Origin: Borrelia persica No12 | GTDB taxonomy: Bacteria > Spirochaetota > Spirochaetia > Borreliales > Borreliaceae | DNA length: 64,000 nt | Assembly: GCF_000500045.1 (NCBI RefSeq) | Contig: NZ_AYOT01000187.1 | Coordinates: forward strand, 94,400 to 158,399 | Reading direction: 5' to 3' | In this document: positions 55,926 to 64,000 of the stretch, piece after piece | How positions within the stretch are numbered: the stretch's first letter is position 1 | How the letters are laid out: each line of letters begins with the position of its first letter | Notes under the pieces: generated by a model | Seen by the model: only the letters and a program-made list of their open reading frames with translations | Databases searched by the model: none | Told to the model about the DNA's origin: nothing | Translations under genes and position numbers: made by a program

Positions 55926-56912
55926 TTATGTTGGTGATAAAACATTAAACATCTCTATGAGAGTAGTAACAACATCACTACTGAAACGATGCAAATATGT
56001 AGGTACAAATATTGTCATATGGGGATTACCTTCAAGCTCTTCCTGTCCCTCCTTTTTAAAGAATCTTCCGATCCTAGTATTAATGTATGCCACCATATCC
56101 CTGAATATTTTCTTTAACTCAGATGAACACTTAATATAAGCATCCCTAATCTTTACAAATTCACCATATTTTGCTTTACATACATATAGCCTGTCAAATT
56201 CCACTACACGTCCAAGATCCTCAATAGTCTCTTTACTAAAGGCATAACGCAAAAAGTAACAAATACGCTCTCCATAAAATAACATATCTTTAACTATACC
56301 ACGAGCAGTATGCCAAGCCATATATTTTAACTCATCACTAGCTTCTTTATTCATATTTGTTAATCTGTCTACCACATAATACAAATTATGCAAAGCATCT
56401 TTATCATAATCTAACATAAAATAAAATCGATCAAATTTACTATTAAGAGCAAAAACAGAAAGGTCCGATTCATGAGGAAGAGAAGAACCTAAATTATTAA
56501 ATTTAGCTATTAAAGCATCATAAATCTCATGAACTTTCATTGTATTATCATCAAAAGAATTCTTCAAATCATCACGATTCCTATGTCTCTCATGACAAAA
56601 ATCCAATAACTCATGTACCAATTTATAGTAAAAAACATCATACGTATCTCTTCCTGCTAAAGTTAAATTTTTTGCATTTTCTTCCAAAAGAGAATGCAAA
56701 TCAGTATGTCCACTATATACATCATATTTCACAAAATCTGACTCTTTAAACCCAAATGGTGTCTTTAACCAATCAAATTTATCATCTCGTGCCTCATCTC
56801 CTGCTGGAATTGCAGAATCTTTTTGCCCTCTTCCCCCTGACCCTGGTTCTGTTGAACATCCAATAAATAAATTTAAAACACCTAAAACAAACAACAATTT
56901 AAACACTTGCAT
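55926..56912 (-). CDS. Family B surface lipoprotein 2, mirror copy (328 aa)
   Basis: Mirror of 14491-15477; terminator mirror 55820-55861. Confidence 0.86.
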   Translation of the reverse strand: MQVFKLLFVLGVLNLFIGCSTEPGSGGRGQKDSAIPAGDEARDDKFDWLKTPFGFKESDFVKYDVYSGHTDLHSLLEENAKNLTLAGRDTYDVFYYKLVHELLDFCHERHRNRDDLKNSFDDNTMKVHEIYDALIAKFNNLGSSLPHESDLSVFALNSKFDRFYFMLDYDKDALHNLYYVVDRLTNMNKEASDELKYMAWHTARGIVKDMLFYGERICYFLRYAFSKETIEDLGRVVEFDRLYVCKAKYGEFVKIRDAYIKCSSELKKIFRDMVAYINTRIGRFFKKEGQEELEGNPHMTIFVPTYLHRFSSDVVTTLIEMFNVLSPT

Positions 56913-57277
56913 ATTATTAAATAACCTCCTTTTTTAGATGACAAATATATAATGATGAATATAAGAATAAACATCTTATCACTGTTATACACTTATCACT
57001 TAAAATTTATATATTTATATATTTATATATTTATATTGGCAATAATTAATTATAAGTAATGAATTATATATTAACTAACCATTTATTACAAATAATAATA
57101 TATTAATTGGATTAATATATCAATATCAAACAATCAAAAATACAAATAAATAAACCGTTTAATAAATTACCAATAATAAAAATTATAAGCTTATATTGTT
57201 ACATTATCAAATCAATCGTCATAAACTCTAGTATGCCATACTCAAATTTATATCATTTACATTTATGAATGATCATT

Positions 57278-58243
57278 TTACATCCATAACTTAATTGCAT
57301 TTATAAACATTTGCTCTTTCCTGATTAAATTTTTCAACATTGATAGTGCTTTAACTTTACTATCATAATAATATACTGGCTCACGCTTTGAAGCAATCAA
57401 TAATATAAGTATTTCACGCAAATCCGAATCCAGAACTTCTAATTGCTTAACATAATTTTCCTTGAAGTCATTAAACTTAGTCAATTCACCTTTAGCAATA
57501 TCAAGCTTAAGAAACTCACTTTCCTTACTAAATTTATTTATGGCTTCTGCACTAAAAGAACCATTTAATAATTTAGAAATAGTATCACCACCCTCTAACA
57601 ACTTCACAATTAAATCCCGAATTACAGCAGTACTCTCATTAAGCACCAAATCTGCATCGGAAACATCACCGAATAAGTTAATTAGTATCCTATGAAAATT
57701 AGAAACAGGAACCTTATTATAACCCAATGCCAAATAGAGCAAATCCAATGAACTATCAATAATATCACGTTCTATACCATCAACATGAATATGCTTTACC
57801 ATAACTCCAGAAGCCAAGTAAAGCTTATTTAACAAATTATTACCATAGTTAAAATATTTACTTCTACTGCCTAAAAATTCATAACGCTCTTCATCCAAAT
57901 TTGAAACAAAATCTTTTATCATTCCTAACAATTTATTATGAATATGATTCGCAGTATCTATACGTACTATAACCAAACTTTTTGAATTTTTTTCCAAAAG
58001 AGAATGCAAATCAATATGTCCACTATATACCTCATATCTCACAAAATCTGATTCATCAAAATTAAATGATGTTGTTGGTAAATACGAATCATAACCCGAT
58101 AAATCTGGAAACACATCCCCCAAGTAGCCTTCTGTTGAAGTTGCAGAATCTTTTTGCACTCTTCCCCCTGACCCTGGTTCTGTTGAGCACCCAATAAATA
58201 AATTTAAAACACCTAAAACAAACAACAATCTAAACACTTGCAT
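57278..58243 (-). CDS. Family B surface lipoprotein 1, mirror copy (321 aa)
   Basis: Mirror of 13160-14125. Repeats R2 and R1 are mirrored at 58561-58585 and 59017-59041. Confidence 0.86.
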   Translation of the reverse strand: MQVFRLLFVLGVLNLFIGCSTEPGSGGRVQKDSATSTEGYLGDVFPDLSGYDSYLPTTSFNFDESDFVRYEVYSGHIDLHSLLEKNSKSLVIVRIDTANHIHNKLLGMIKDFVSNLDEERYEFLGSRSKYFNYGNNLLNKLYLASGVMVKHIHVDGIERDIIDSSLDLLYLALGYNKVPVSNFHRILINLFGDVSDADLVLNESTAVIRDLIVKLLEGGDTISKLLNGSFSAEAINKFSKESEFLKLDIAKGELTKFNDFKENYVKQLEVLDSDLREILILLIASKREPVYYYDSKVKALSMLKNLIRKEQMFINAIKLWM

Positions 58244-59250
58244 ATTATTAAATAACCTCCTTTTTTAGATAACAAATATACACAAATATACAATGATGAA
58301 TTACAAACGCTGAATTACTATGATGAAAAAATAATGAAATGACTTACCTATATATGGTATATCGTTATTTAATTTTCTAAATATAATTATACCTATATGA
58401 GAAATATTAATATCGATATTTTATATTTATAACTAAATATAATAAAAAAATAACAAAAATAAAACAATAAAATTCAACTTATTTCAAGATATTTTTATAA
58501 AACTCATTAAGTATACATTTTACAAATTTTTAATAAACAAATTATAAATTAATCTATAACAGTCAAGCCACCACCTGACCCAGCTCTATCCTTTTGAGAG
58601 ATATAGACCGGTATTTATCTTGTATATTCTAATTAAACTCAACAAAATATAATATATTATAACACTTAATACGCTATATTTATACCATATAAGACACAAT
58701 ACATATTGATAATTATTATTATATACAAATTACTGTTAAGCCATCACTTTAATCAATAATAAAACTGATTGACAAAACTTCAAAATCCTTTTCTTAGAAT
58801 AAATTTAACTATCAATCAAGTTAAAACATATACCATTATTTAAAAAAAACAATATAAAACACTTATAATTTATAAATTTATTTATACATAAATTAATATT
58901 TCGATTTAAATAAATATCTAATACCGCAATTAACTCAATATAATTAAAATAAGTTTTAAAAATAGGCTAATAAAAAAAGCCAGCCTACGCCTTTAAATCA
59001 AGATTTAAAATACGCAAGCTGGATCAGGTGGTGGCTCAACCTGTGATATTTATTATACTTAAATAATATAAAATATGCAACTTGATCTCAAATAATATTC
59101 AATTAAAAATATAAAAATTAAACTCAAATAATTGTAAATTACAAGCCAATATACATTAATACACAACAACTCAATATTAATGTATACCAACCTTATTATA
59201 TTGTATTCATTCAAGGAGTTTACATTTTTTTAAAATAAAATAATTTACTT

Positions 59251-60075
59251 TTAAATATTAAGTTTGTCTTGCAATCTCTTTAATGCATTATCATCCAATT
59301 TAAGCTTACTTATGTCTAAAGCAGCAGAAATTGCAACTATCTCTTCATAAGACAACCTACAACCTCTTAAGATATGATTTTTAAAACTTGCAGTAGCAAT
59401 AGGAACAATTTCTGCAACAATATCAAGCAATACTTTGGCATATTTACGCATCTCCTTAGATGAACGCTCAGCAACCTCTCTTGAATTATTTAAAGCCAAC
59501 CTTAATTTTATAAAGTGAAAGAGATTGTTCAAATCAATCTGCCAATACCATTCGGTATACAAACTTAAAGGCAAGACAATTCTAGAGACTTCCTTTGAAA
59601 CATTACAACTTATCATATTTTGATATAACTTAAAAGAAGATCTCTGATTTTCTTTTAAATCATTTAAAATATCCTCAAAAGTACAAAAAGCTCTCCCATT
59701 GTCTTCAATATCTGCAATACCTTGCATATTCTCTTCTAAAGGCACATAAAACTCTTCTCTAATTGAGCTATAAGAACCTGAAACTTCATTAATTCTTGCC
59801 GTTCTATGTCTCATCCACTGTCTTGCAATAAATATTGGAGCTTTAACATAAAATGTAAAAACCACTTGTTCAAGTGGACTTGTATGTTCATTTCTTATCA
59901 AATAATCAATAAGCTCATTATCTTCTCTCTTAATACTCTCACCTCTATATGAAATTCTTGCAGCTTGAATTATTCTCTCATCACTACCCATAAAATCGAC
60001 AAGCTTTACAAAACCTTTATCCAAAATCTTATGTTCTATGTTTAATAAATTTTCTTTTTCAATTTTAAAGTTCAA
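59251..60075 (-). CDS. thyX: Flavin-dependent thymidylate synthase ThyX, mirror copy
   Basis: Mirror of 11328-12152, identical protein, TTG start at 60075. Confidence 0.97.
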   Translation of the reverse strand: MNFKIEKENLLNIEHKILDKGFVKLVDFMGSDERIIQAARISYRGESIKREDNELIDYLIRNEHTSPLEQVVFTFYVKAPIFIARQWMRHRTARINEVSGSYSSIREEFYVPLEENMQGIADIEDNGRAFCTFEDILNDLKENQRSSFKLYQNMISCNVSKEVSRIVLPLSLYTEWYWQIDLNNLFHFIKLRLALNNSREVAERSSKEMRKYAKVLLDIVAEIVPIATASFKNHILRGCRLSYEEIVAISAALDISKLKLDDNALKRLQDKLNI

Positions 60076-60246
60076 AATACAACTCCATAAATTTTAAGTA
60101 TTTACCATCTAATCAACTAATTATCTATATTAATGTATTAACATACTTAAAGCCTACAAAATATTGTAGGCTTACTTTAAAATATAATCTAAAATTTAAA
60201 TAATTAAACTGCCTTTAAGAATAAGATCAATACAAGAATCATATTA

Positions 60247-60312
60247 TTAAATATTTTTCATTAAATTACTAACTTTATCTGCAATTTTACCACGCAAATC
60301 AGACAATGATGC
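60247..60312 (-). pseudogene. 3' remnant of a family A gene, mirror copy
   Basis: Mirror of 11091-11156. Confidence 0.6.
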
Positions 60313-60394
60313 ACTAATCAAATCTTAATATCATTACAATTTTTACATTTTATGCACGACAAAGTAGCTCATTTATGAAAAGCATAACAATAAA

Positions 60395-61189
60395 TTACTT
60401 AACTTTCTTTAATTCACTCACACTATTATCAATTTGAATCACTAAATTTTTAAGCTCATTATTAATCACACAAATTCGACCGGCATTACATTTATGCTGT
60501 TCAAAATCCAAAGTTAAGATGGTAATTGGTATCAATCTATTTGCAATATGCTCTAAAGAATCAATACCAAAATTTGCCGCTGAGTTTATTATATCTTTAA
60601 GCAATATTACAAGCTCTTCTTTATACTTAAGCATATCCTCCAATGCAAATCTAATACCATCAAGACCTTTTATATCATCACTATTCTTAATTTTCACCAA
60701 ATTAGCATCATTTAAAATACGACCTCTTCTATCTACAACACTATAAATACTACCTGAAATATCCCACAATGCTACAAACAAATTTGAAGCAACTGACTGT
60801 ATATTTTGATCGGGAGATTTCAATAAATTTGCTACGATCACCTTTAAATTATTTAAAGTCTTAATATCCCGATTTAAAATAGAATAAATTCCATATTTAA
60901 CCTTCTCAGTAGTTGACTCCCATGGAAATATGCTATCAAACTGAGTCTCATCAAATCCTTGAGGTGTATAACCATAAGAATCCTTAAGATCAGTCAAACT
61001 TTTACGTAATGCAGAATAAGCCTCTAAAGCAGTAGAACTGCTTTTTTTATCAAGCTCGCTCAATACTTTTAAATCAACATATTGTGAAGAATCATCAGCA
61101 TTAGATGAACCTCCCCTTCCCAATGGACACTTCACAATCAAAATACTAATCACCAAGACTATAATCAATATACAATATTTCAACTTCAT
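60395..61189 (-). CDS. Family A surface lipoprotein, mirror copy (264 aa)
   Basis: Mirror of 10214-11008; ATG at 61189. Confidence 0.85.
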   Translation of the reverse strand: MKLKYCILIIVLVISILIVKCPLGRGGSSNADDSSQYVDLKVLSELDKKSSSTALEAYSALRKSLTDLKDSYGYTPQGFDETQFDSIFPWESTTEKVKYGIYSILNRDIKTLNNLKVIVANLLKSPDQNIQSVASNLFVALWDISGSIYSVVDRRGRILNDANLVKIKNSDDIKGLDGIRFALEDMLKYKEELVILLKDIINSAANFGIDSLEHIANRLIPITILTLDFEQHKCNAGRICVINNELKNLVIQIDNSVSELKKVK

Positions 61190-61506
61190 TAACATTCCCC
61201 CTTTAAACTTTTGAATTACAATTAACACCATACACACTAAGCATAATTACATTATTTAATTTAATATATCTTTATACTTATAATAATATAATATCATTTT
61301 AATATAATATTAATAAAATATAAGTTTTATTTTAAAGTAAAAATTATAATGTTGATAGGTTTATATTCTACAGATTTAACACTAAACAATTATTAAAACA
61401 AGATTAAGCTTACAACATATGTTATAAGCTTATATTAATTAATAAACCAACTATTACTAATTACTGCATTTATGATTCAAATGCAATCTGATTAAAAAAT
61501 ATCAAA

Positions 61507-62493
61507 TTACAACCATAAATATATCTCCCGTATCAATTGATCAACCTTATGAGCAAGTTTGACTCGCAATAAATTCAAGCCATTTTTAACCTCACAAATT
61601 TGAGTATTACATTGTTGATTAGAATTTAAAGGTATTAAATTAGTAACTGTCTGCACTCTTTGTAAAATATTATTTCTATCTCGTGATTTTGCCACATCAT
61701 CAATCACATTTTGTACTAATATTGTCATCTCTTTCCATTTTGTACAAAACTCATCTAGACCAGCTTTAAGAGAATCAAAACCTGCGACATCTTTACTCAT
61801 TGCAAGTTTAGTTAAATTAGAAGTACTAAAGACACCCCAATGTTCATTGATAACTCTACAAATAGTACTCTCTGCAATATCTTTTAATTTTGAAAATAAA
61901 ACCCTAAATTCATCTCCAGATAAATACTCCTTCAATTCCCTATCTGGATGGCTAATAACTACTATTTTCTGCAAATTACGCAAAGTTTTAACATCTCCCT
62001 TTAAAATAGCATAAAATTTTTCTTTAAAGACTGGATCATATTCAAAATTAAATTCACTTTCAATGCCACTAAGCATATAATCATTAAATCCCTCAGGCCT
62101 ATAATAATACAAAGCTTTAAGCTTACTTAAGCTTGCCTTAAATTCATCATAAGATTCCTCTTCTAGTGTCTTTGTTTTCTTTTTATCAGTCTCCACAATT
62201 ACACTTTGCTGAGAAGCACCTGGTACATTCTCTTGAATGCCTGGCACATCTTCTCTTAAGTTAACTACATCATCTTGATTATTTTGTATATGATTATCCA
62301 ATGCACCAACTACTAATGGACTTTTTGCTTTCTTTATTGGAATATCCGGTACAACTGATGAAATCGACCGTCTAGAGATATCTCTAGCTACATCTTTTGA
62401 ATTTTTACCAGCATCACTAACTTTACCTTCATATTGCTTACAACACGATATCAACACACAAAGTGAAAATATCATAATATACATTCGCTGCAT
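61507..62493 (-). CDS. Family A surface lipoprotein, mirror copy (328 aa)
   Basis: Mirror of 8910-9896; promoter-like TAGAAT at 62574-62579, 40-bp palindrome at 62609-62648. Confidence 0.88.
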   Translation of the reverse strand: MQRMYIMIFSLCVLISCCKQYEGKVSDAGKNSKDVARDISRRSISSVVPDIPIKKAKSPLVVGALDNHIQNNQDDVVNLREDVPGIQENVPGASQQSVIVETDKKKTKTLEEESYDEFKASLSKLKALYYYRPEGFNDYMLSGIESEFNFEYDPVFKEKFYAILKGDVKTLRNLQKIVVISHPDRELKEYLSGDEFRVLFSKLKDIAESTICRVINEHWGVFSTSNLTKLAMSKDVAGFDSLKAGLDEFCTKWKEMTILVQNVIDDVAKSRDRNNILQRVQTVTNLIPLNSNQQCNTQICEVKNGLNLLRVKLAHKVDQLIREIYLWL

Positions 62494-62853
62494 AAATCAA
62501 TATCCTCCTTTTATATACTTAAACTATTATTTTCAATAAATTACAAAATATTTTTATATTTTTAACAAAATACATTCTACACCCATATCCCAAAATAACA
62601 CACAAATATTAATTATCTTAATTAATATTTATTAATTAAGATAATTAACTTCTTGCTACTCCTACTAATTTTTTTCATATATCACCAAAACAAGCAATTA
62701 CACAGTACTCAATATCTCTTTATTATTACATTGGATTTATTAGGCTAATCATATATAAAAATTTATCTCCACCCAAGTTAAAAAGACTTGCAATTAAACT
62801 CTAGATGGAGTATCTTTTGTATTTTCATTAAATAAATGATAATCATAACTATA

Positions 62854-63912
62854 TTATGATAATGAATTGCCCTCCTCCAGCTTTAATTTATAAACTTTAT
62901 CCTTAACTTGTTCTCTTAAATCTACAAGTTCATTTTTAAGTAAATGTATCTCATCATGTCTATAAGCATCAGAATTAGAAAATAAATTGGCAATCGGTGA
63001 CAAGCATTCCGTAATTTGATCTTTTCCATCAAGCATTGAAGCTTTCAAAATCCTATCTTGAATAAGATTTGTCAACTCATTCCATTTTTCACATATGACA
63101 TGCACATTATGTACAAGTTCACTAAGTCCCTCTATATCTTTACCGGACTTAAGTACAAACAAGTTTTCTTCACCCAAAACATCACCATTTGGATCTATAA
63201 TTCTAAAAATAATAGACATTGAAAGATATTGCAAAGTATTAAGTAAACTACGAGGATAATCATAAGAATCACTCCACTTTTCAATCAAATGCCTTATCAC
63301 TGATTCAAATCTACTTAATATTCCCATATCTCCTTTAAACACAGCATAAATATTATCCTTATATAACTTACTATAACTAACACGTAACCCATGCTCAATA
63401 TTATTTAATATATATTGACCAAATCCTTGAGGCCTATAATAATAGGCCTCTATAAGCTTTTCAATTTTTTCCTGCAATACGGCATAAATGTTTCCAAATA
63501 CCCTCTCTCCGTTCTCACCTACAAGCAAATCCTCTTCTATGCCAACGCTCTCATCCGGTACATGACTCTGAGCATCCCCAACATCTTCAGCTCTATTACC
63601 ATCAACTGACCCAACCCCCACACCAGGACCATTTAGATCGATTCTTCTCAATCGACTTATTCCCAAATTACCCGTTGGCATGAAACCAACTTCTATCTCT
63701 AAATCCACCCTTTCCCTTCCTACATTATCCAAATTTGCCTTAACTGTTTTACTTGATGTGGTATTTTTGACAGCCGACGACACAGACTTAGGATTATCTC
63801 TTTCCCAAGCCATTCTTTTTAAACCTCTAGTACCACTTCTATCACTATCCCCATGTTTACAACATAATATAAATATACTAAATATAAATAATACCCTAAA
63901 TATTCGCGGCAT
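62854..63912 (-). CDS. Family A surface lipoprotein, mirror copy (352 aa)
   Basis: Mirror of 7491-8549; ATG at 63912. The window ends 88 bp upstream, within the mirrored leader repeat. Confidence 0.88.
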   Translation of the reverse strand: MPRIFRVLFIFSIFILCCKHGDSDRSGTRGLKRMAWERDNPKSVSSAVKNTTSSKTVKANLDNVGRERVDLEIEVGFMPTGNLGISRLRRIDLNGPGVGVGSVDGNRAEDVGDAQSHVPDESVGIEEDLLVGENGERVFGNIYAVLQEKIEKLIEAYYYRPQGFGQYILNNIEHGLRVSYSKLYKDNIYAVFKGDMGILSRFESVIRHLIEKWSDSYDYPRSLLNTLQYLSMSIIFRIIDPNGDVLGEENLFVLKSGKDIEGLSELVHNVHVICEKWNELTNLIQDRILKASMLDGKDQITECLSPIANLFSNSDAYRHDEIHLLKNELVDLREQVKDKVYKLKLEEGNSLS

Positions 63913-64000
63913 TAATATCCTCCTTTTTTTCAAATCATAATTTTTACATAAGCAACACAAAATATATTTATGATACTTAAAACAAAATACATTCTACACC

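Larger units (their letters stand above)
7403..64000. repeat. 56.6-kb inverted repeat (palindrome) centred at 35701/35702
   Basis: Bases 7403-35701 and 35702-64000 are reverse complements, 28,299 bp per arm with no spacer. Every coding region in one arm has a mirror with an identical protein at coordinates summing exactly to 71403, so there are no net indels across the arms. The same rule places every promoter, terminator and small repeat listed for the left arm in the right arm on the opposite strand. The left arm probably continues past the window start and the right arm past the window end. Perfect identity argues against an old duplication and for one plasmid end read through its hairpin telomere. 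Confidence 0.97.

Noticed and set aside
7403..64000. Two independent arrays as an ancient segmental duplication
   Set aside because: The arms show no divergence, no spacer and a telomere motif at the axis, so an old duplication is not supported.
1..64000. CRISPR array, tRNA or rRNA genes, phage or transposase genes
   Set aside because: No regularly spaced repeats, no cloverleaf or rRNA sequence, and no transposase, integrase or phage structural frames were seen.

Overview
The window is AT-rich, almost entirely lipoprotein-coding DNA from a Borrelia linear plasmid. A telomere-proximal variable large protein (Vlp) gene, a Vlp pseudogene and a flavin-dependent thymidylate synthase gene (thyX) beside a long CspA/PFam54-type lipoprotein array point to a relapsing-fever-group species. 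The PFam54 + thyX neighbourhood resembles the right end of lp54 in Lyme Borrelia; the Vlp genes favour relapsing fever. The species cannot be fixed from the sequence alone.

The dominant structure is an apparently perfect inverted repeat of 56,598 bp. Bases 7403-35701 are repeated in reverse complement at 35702-64000, with the axis between 35701 and 35702 and no spacer. A left-arm position x appears at 71403-x on the other strand. At the axis the sequence has the form of a replicated Borrelia hairpin telomere: box 3 (TTAGTATA) lies 14-21 nt from the axis on each side. The simplest reading is one linear plasmid end read through its covalently closed hairpin, either an assembly artefact or an unresolved head-to-head replication intermediate, not two loci. 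Bases 1-7402 appear once only because the window ends before their mirror.

The real gene content, left to right toward the telomere, is as follows. (1) 1-11156: ten tandem plus-strand paralogous lipoproteins ('family A': one truncated by the window edge, nine complete) and a 3' remnant. (2) 11328-12152: thyX. (3) 12153-16268: two paralogous lipoproteins ('family B'), a decayed third copy and four related GC-richer short repeats in opposing orientations. (4) 16269-29530: thirteen minus-strand PFam54/CspA-like genes, mostly with their own sigma70-type promoter and mostly with TTG start codons; one is a truncated relic with a CTG start. (5) 29761-30545: a frameshifted lipoprotein gene, then a candidate small RNA. 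(6) 31210-35569: plus strand, with a P37-like lipoprotein, a degenerate vlp, an alpha-helical lipoprotein and an intact vlp ending 132 bp from the telomere axis. The right arm repeats blocks from 7491 onward in mirror image.

Nearly every gene encodes a signal peptide with a Borrelia-type lipobox, so the region is a surface-lipoprotein repertoire: PFam54 members are candidate complement-evasion proteins, Vlp is an antigenic-variation protein, and families A and B have unknown roles. ThyX (dTMP synthesis) is the only recognisable metabolic enzyme.
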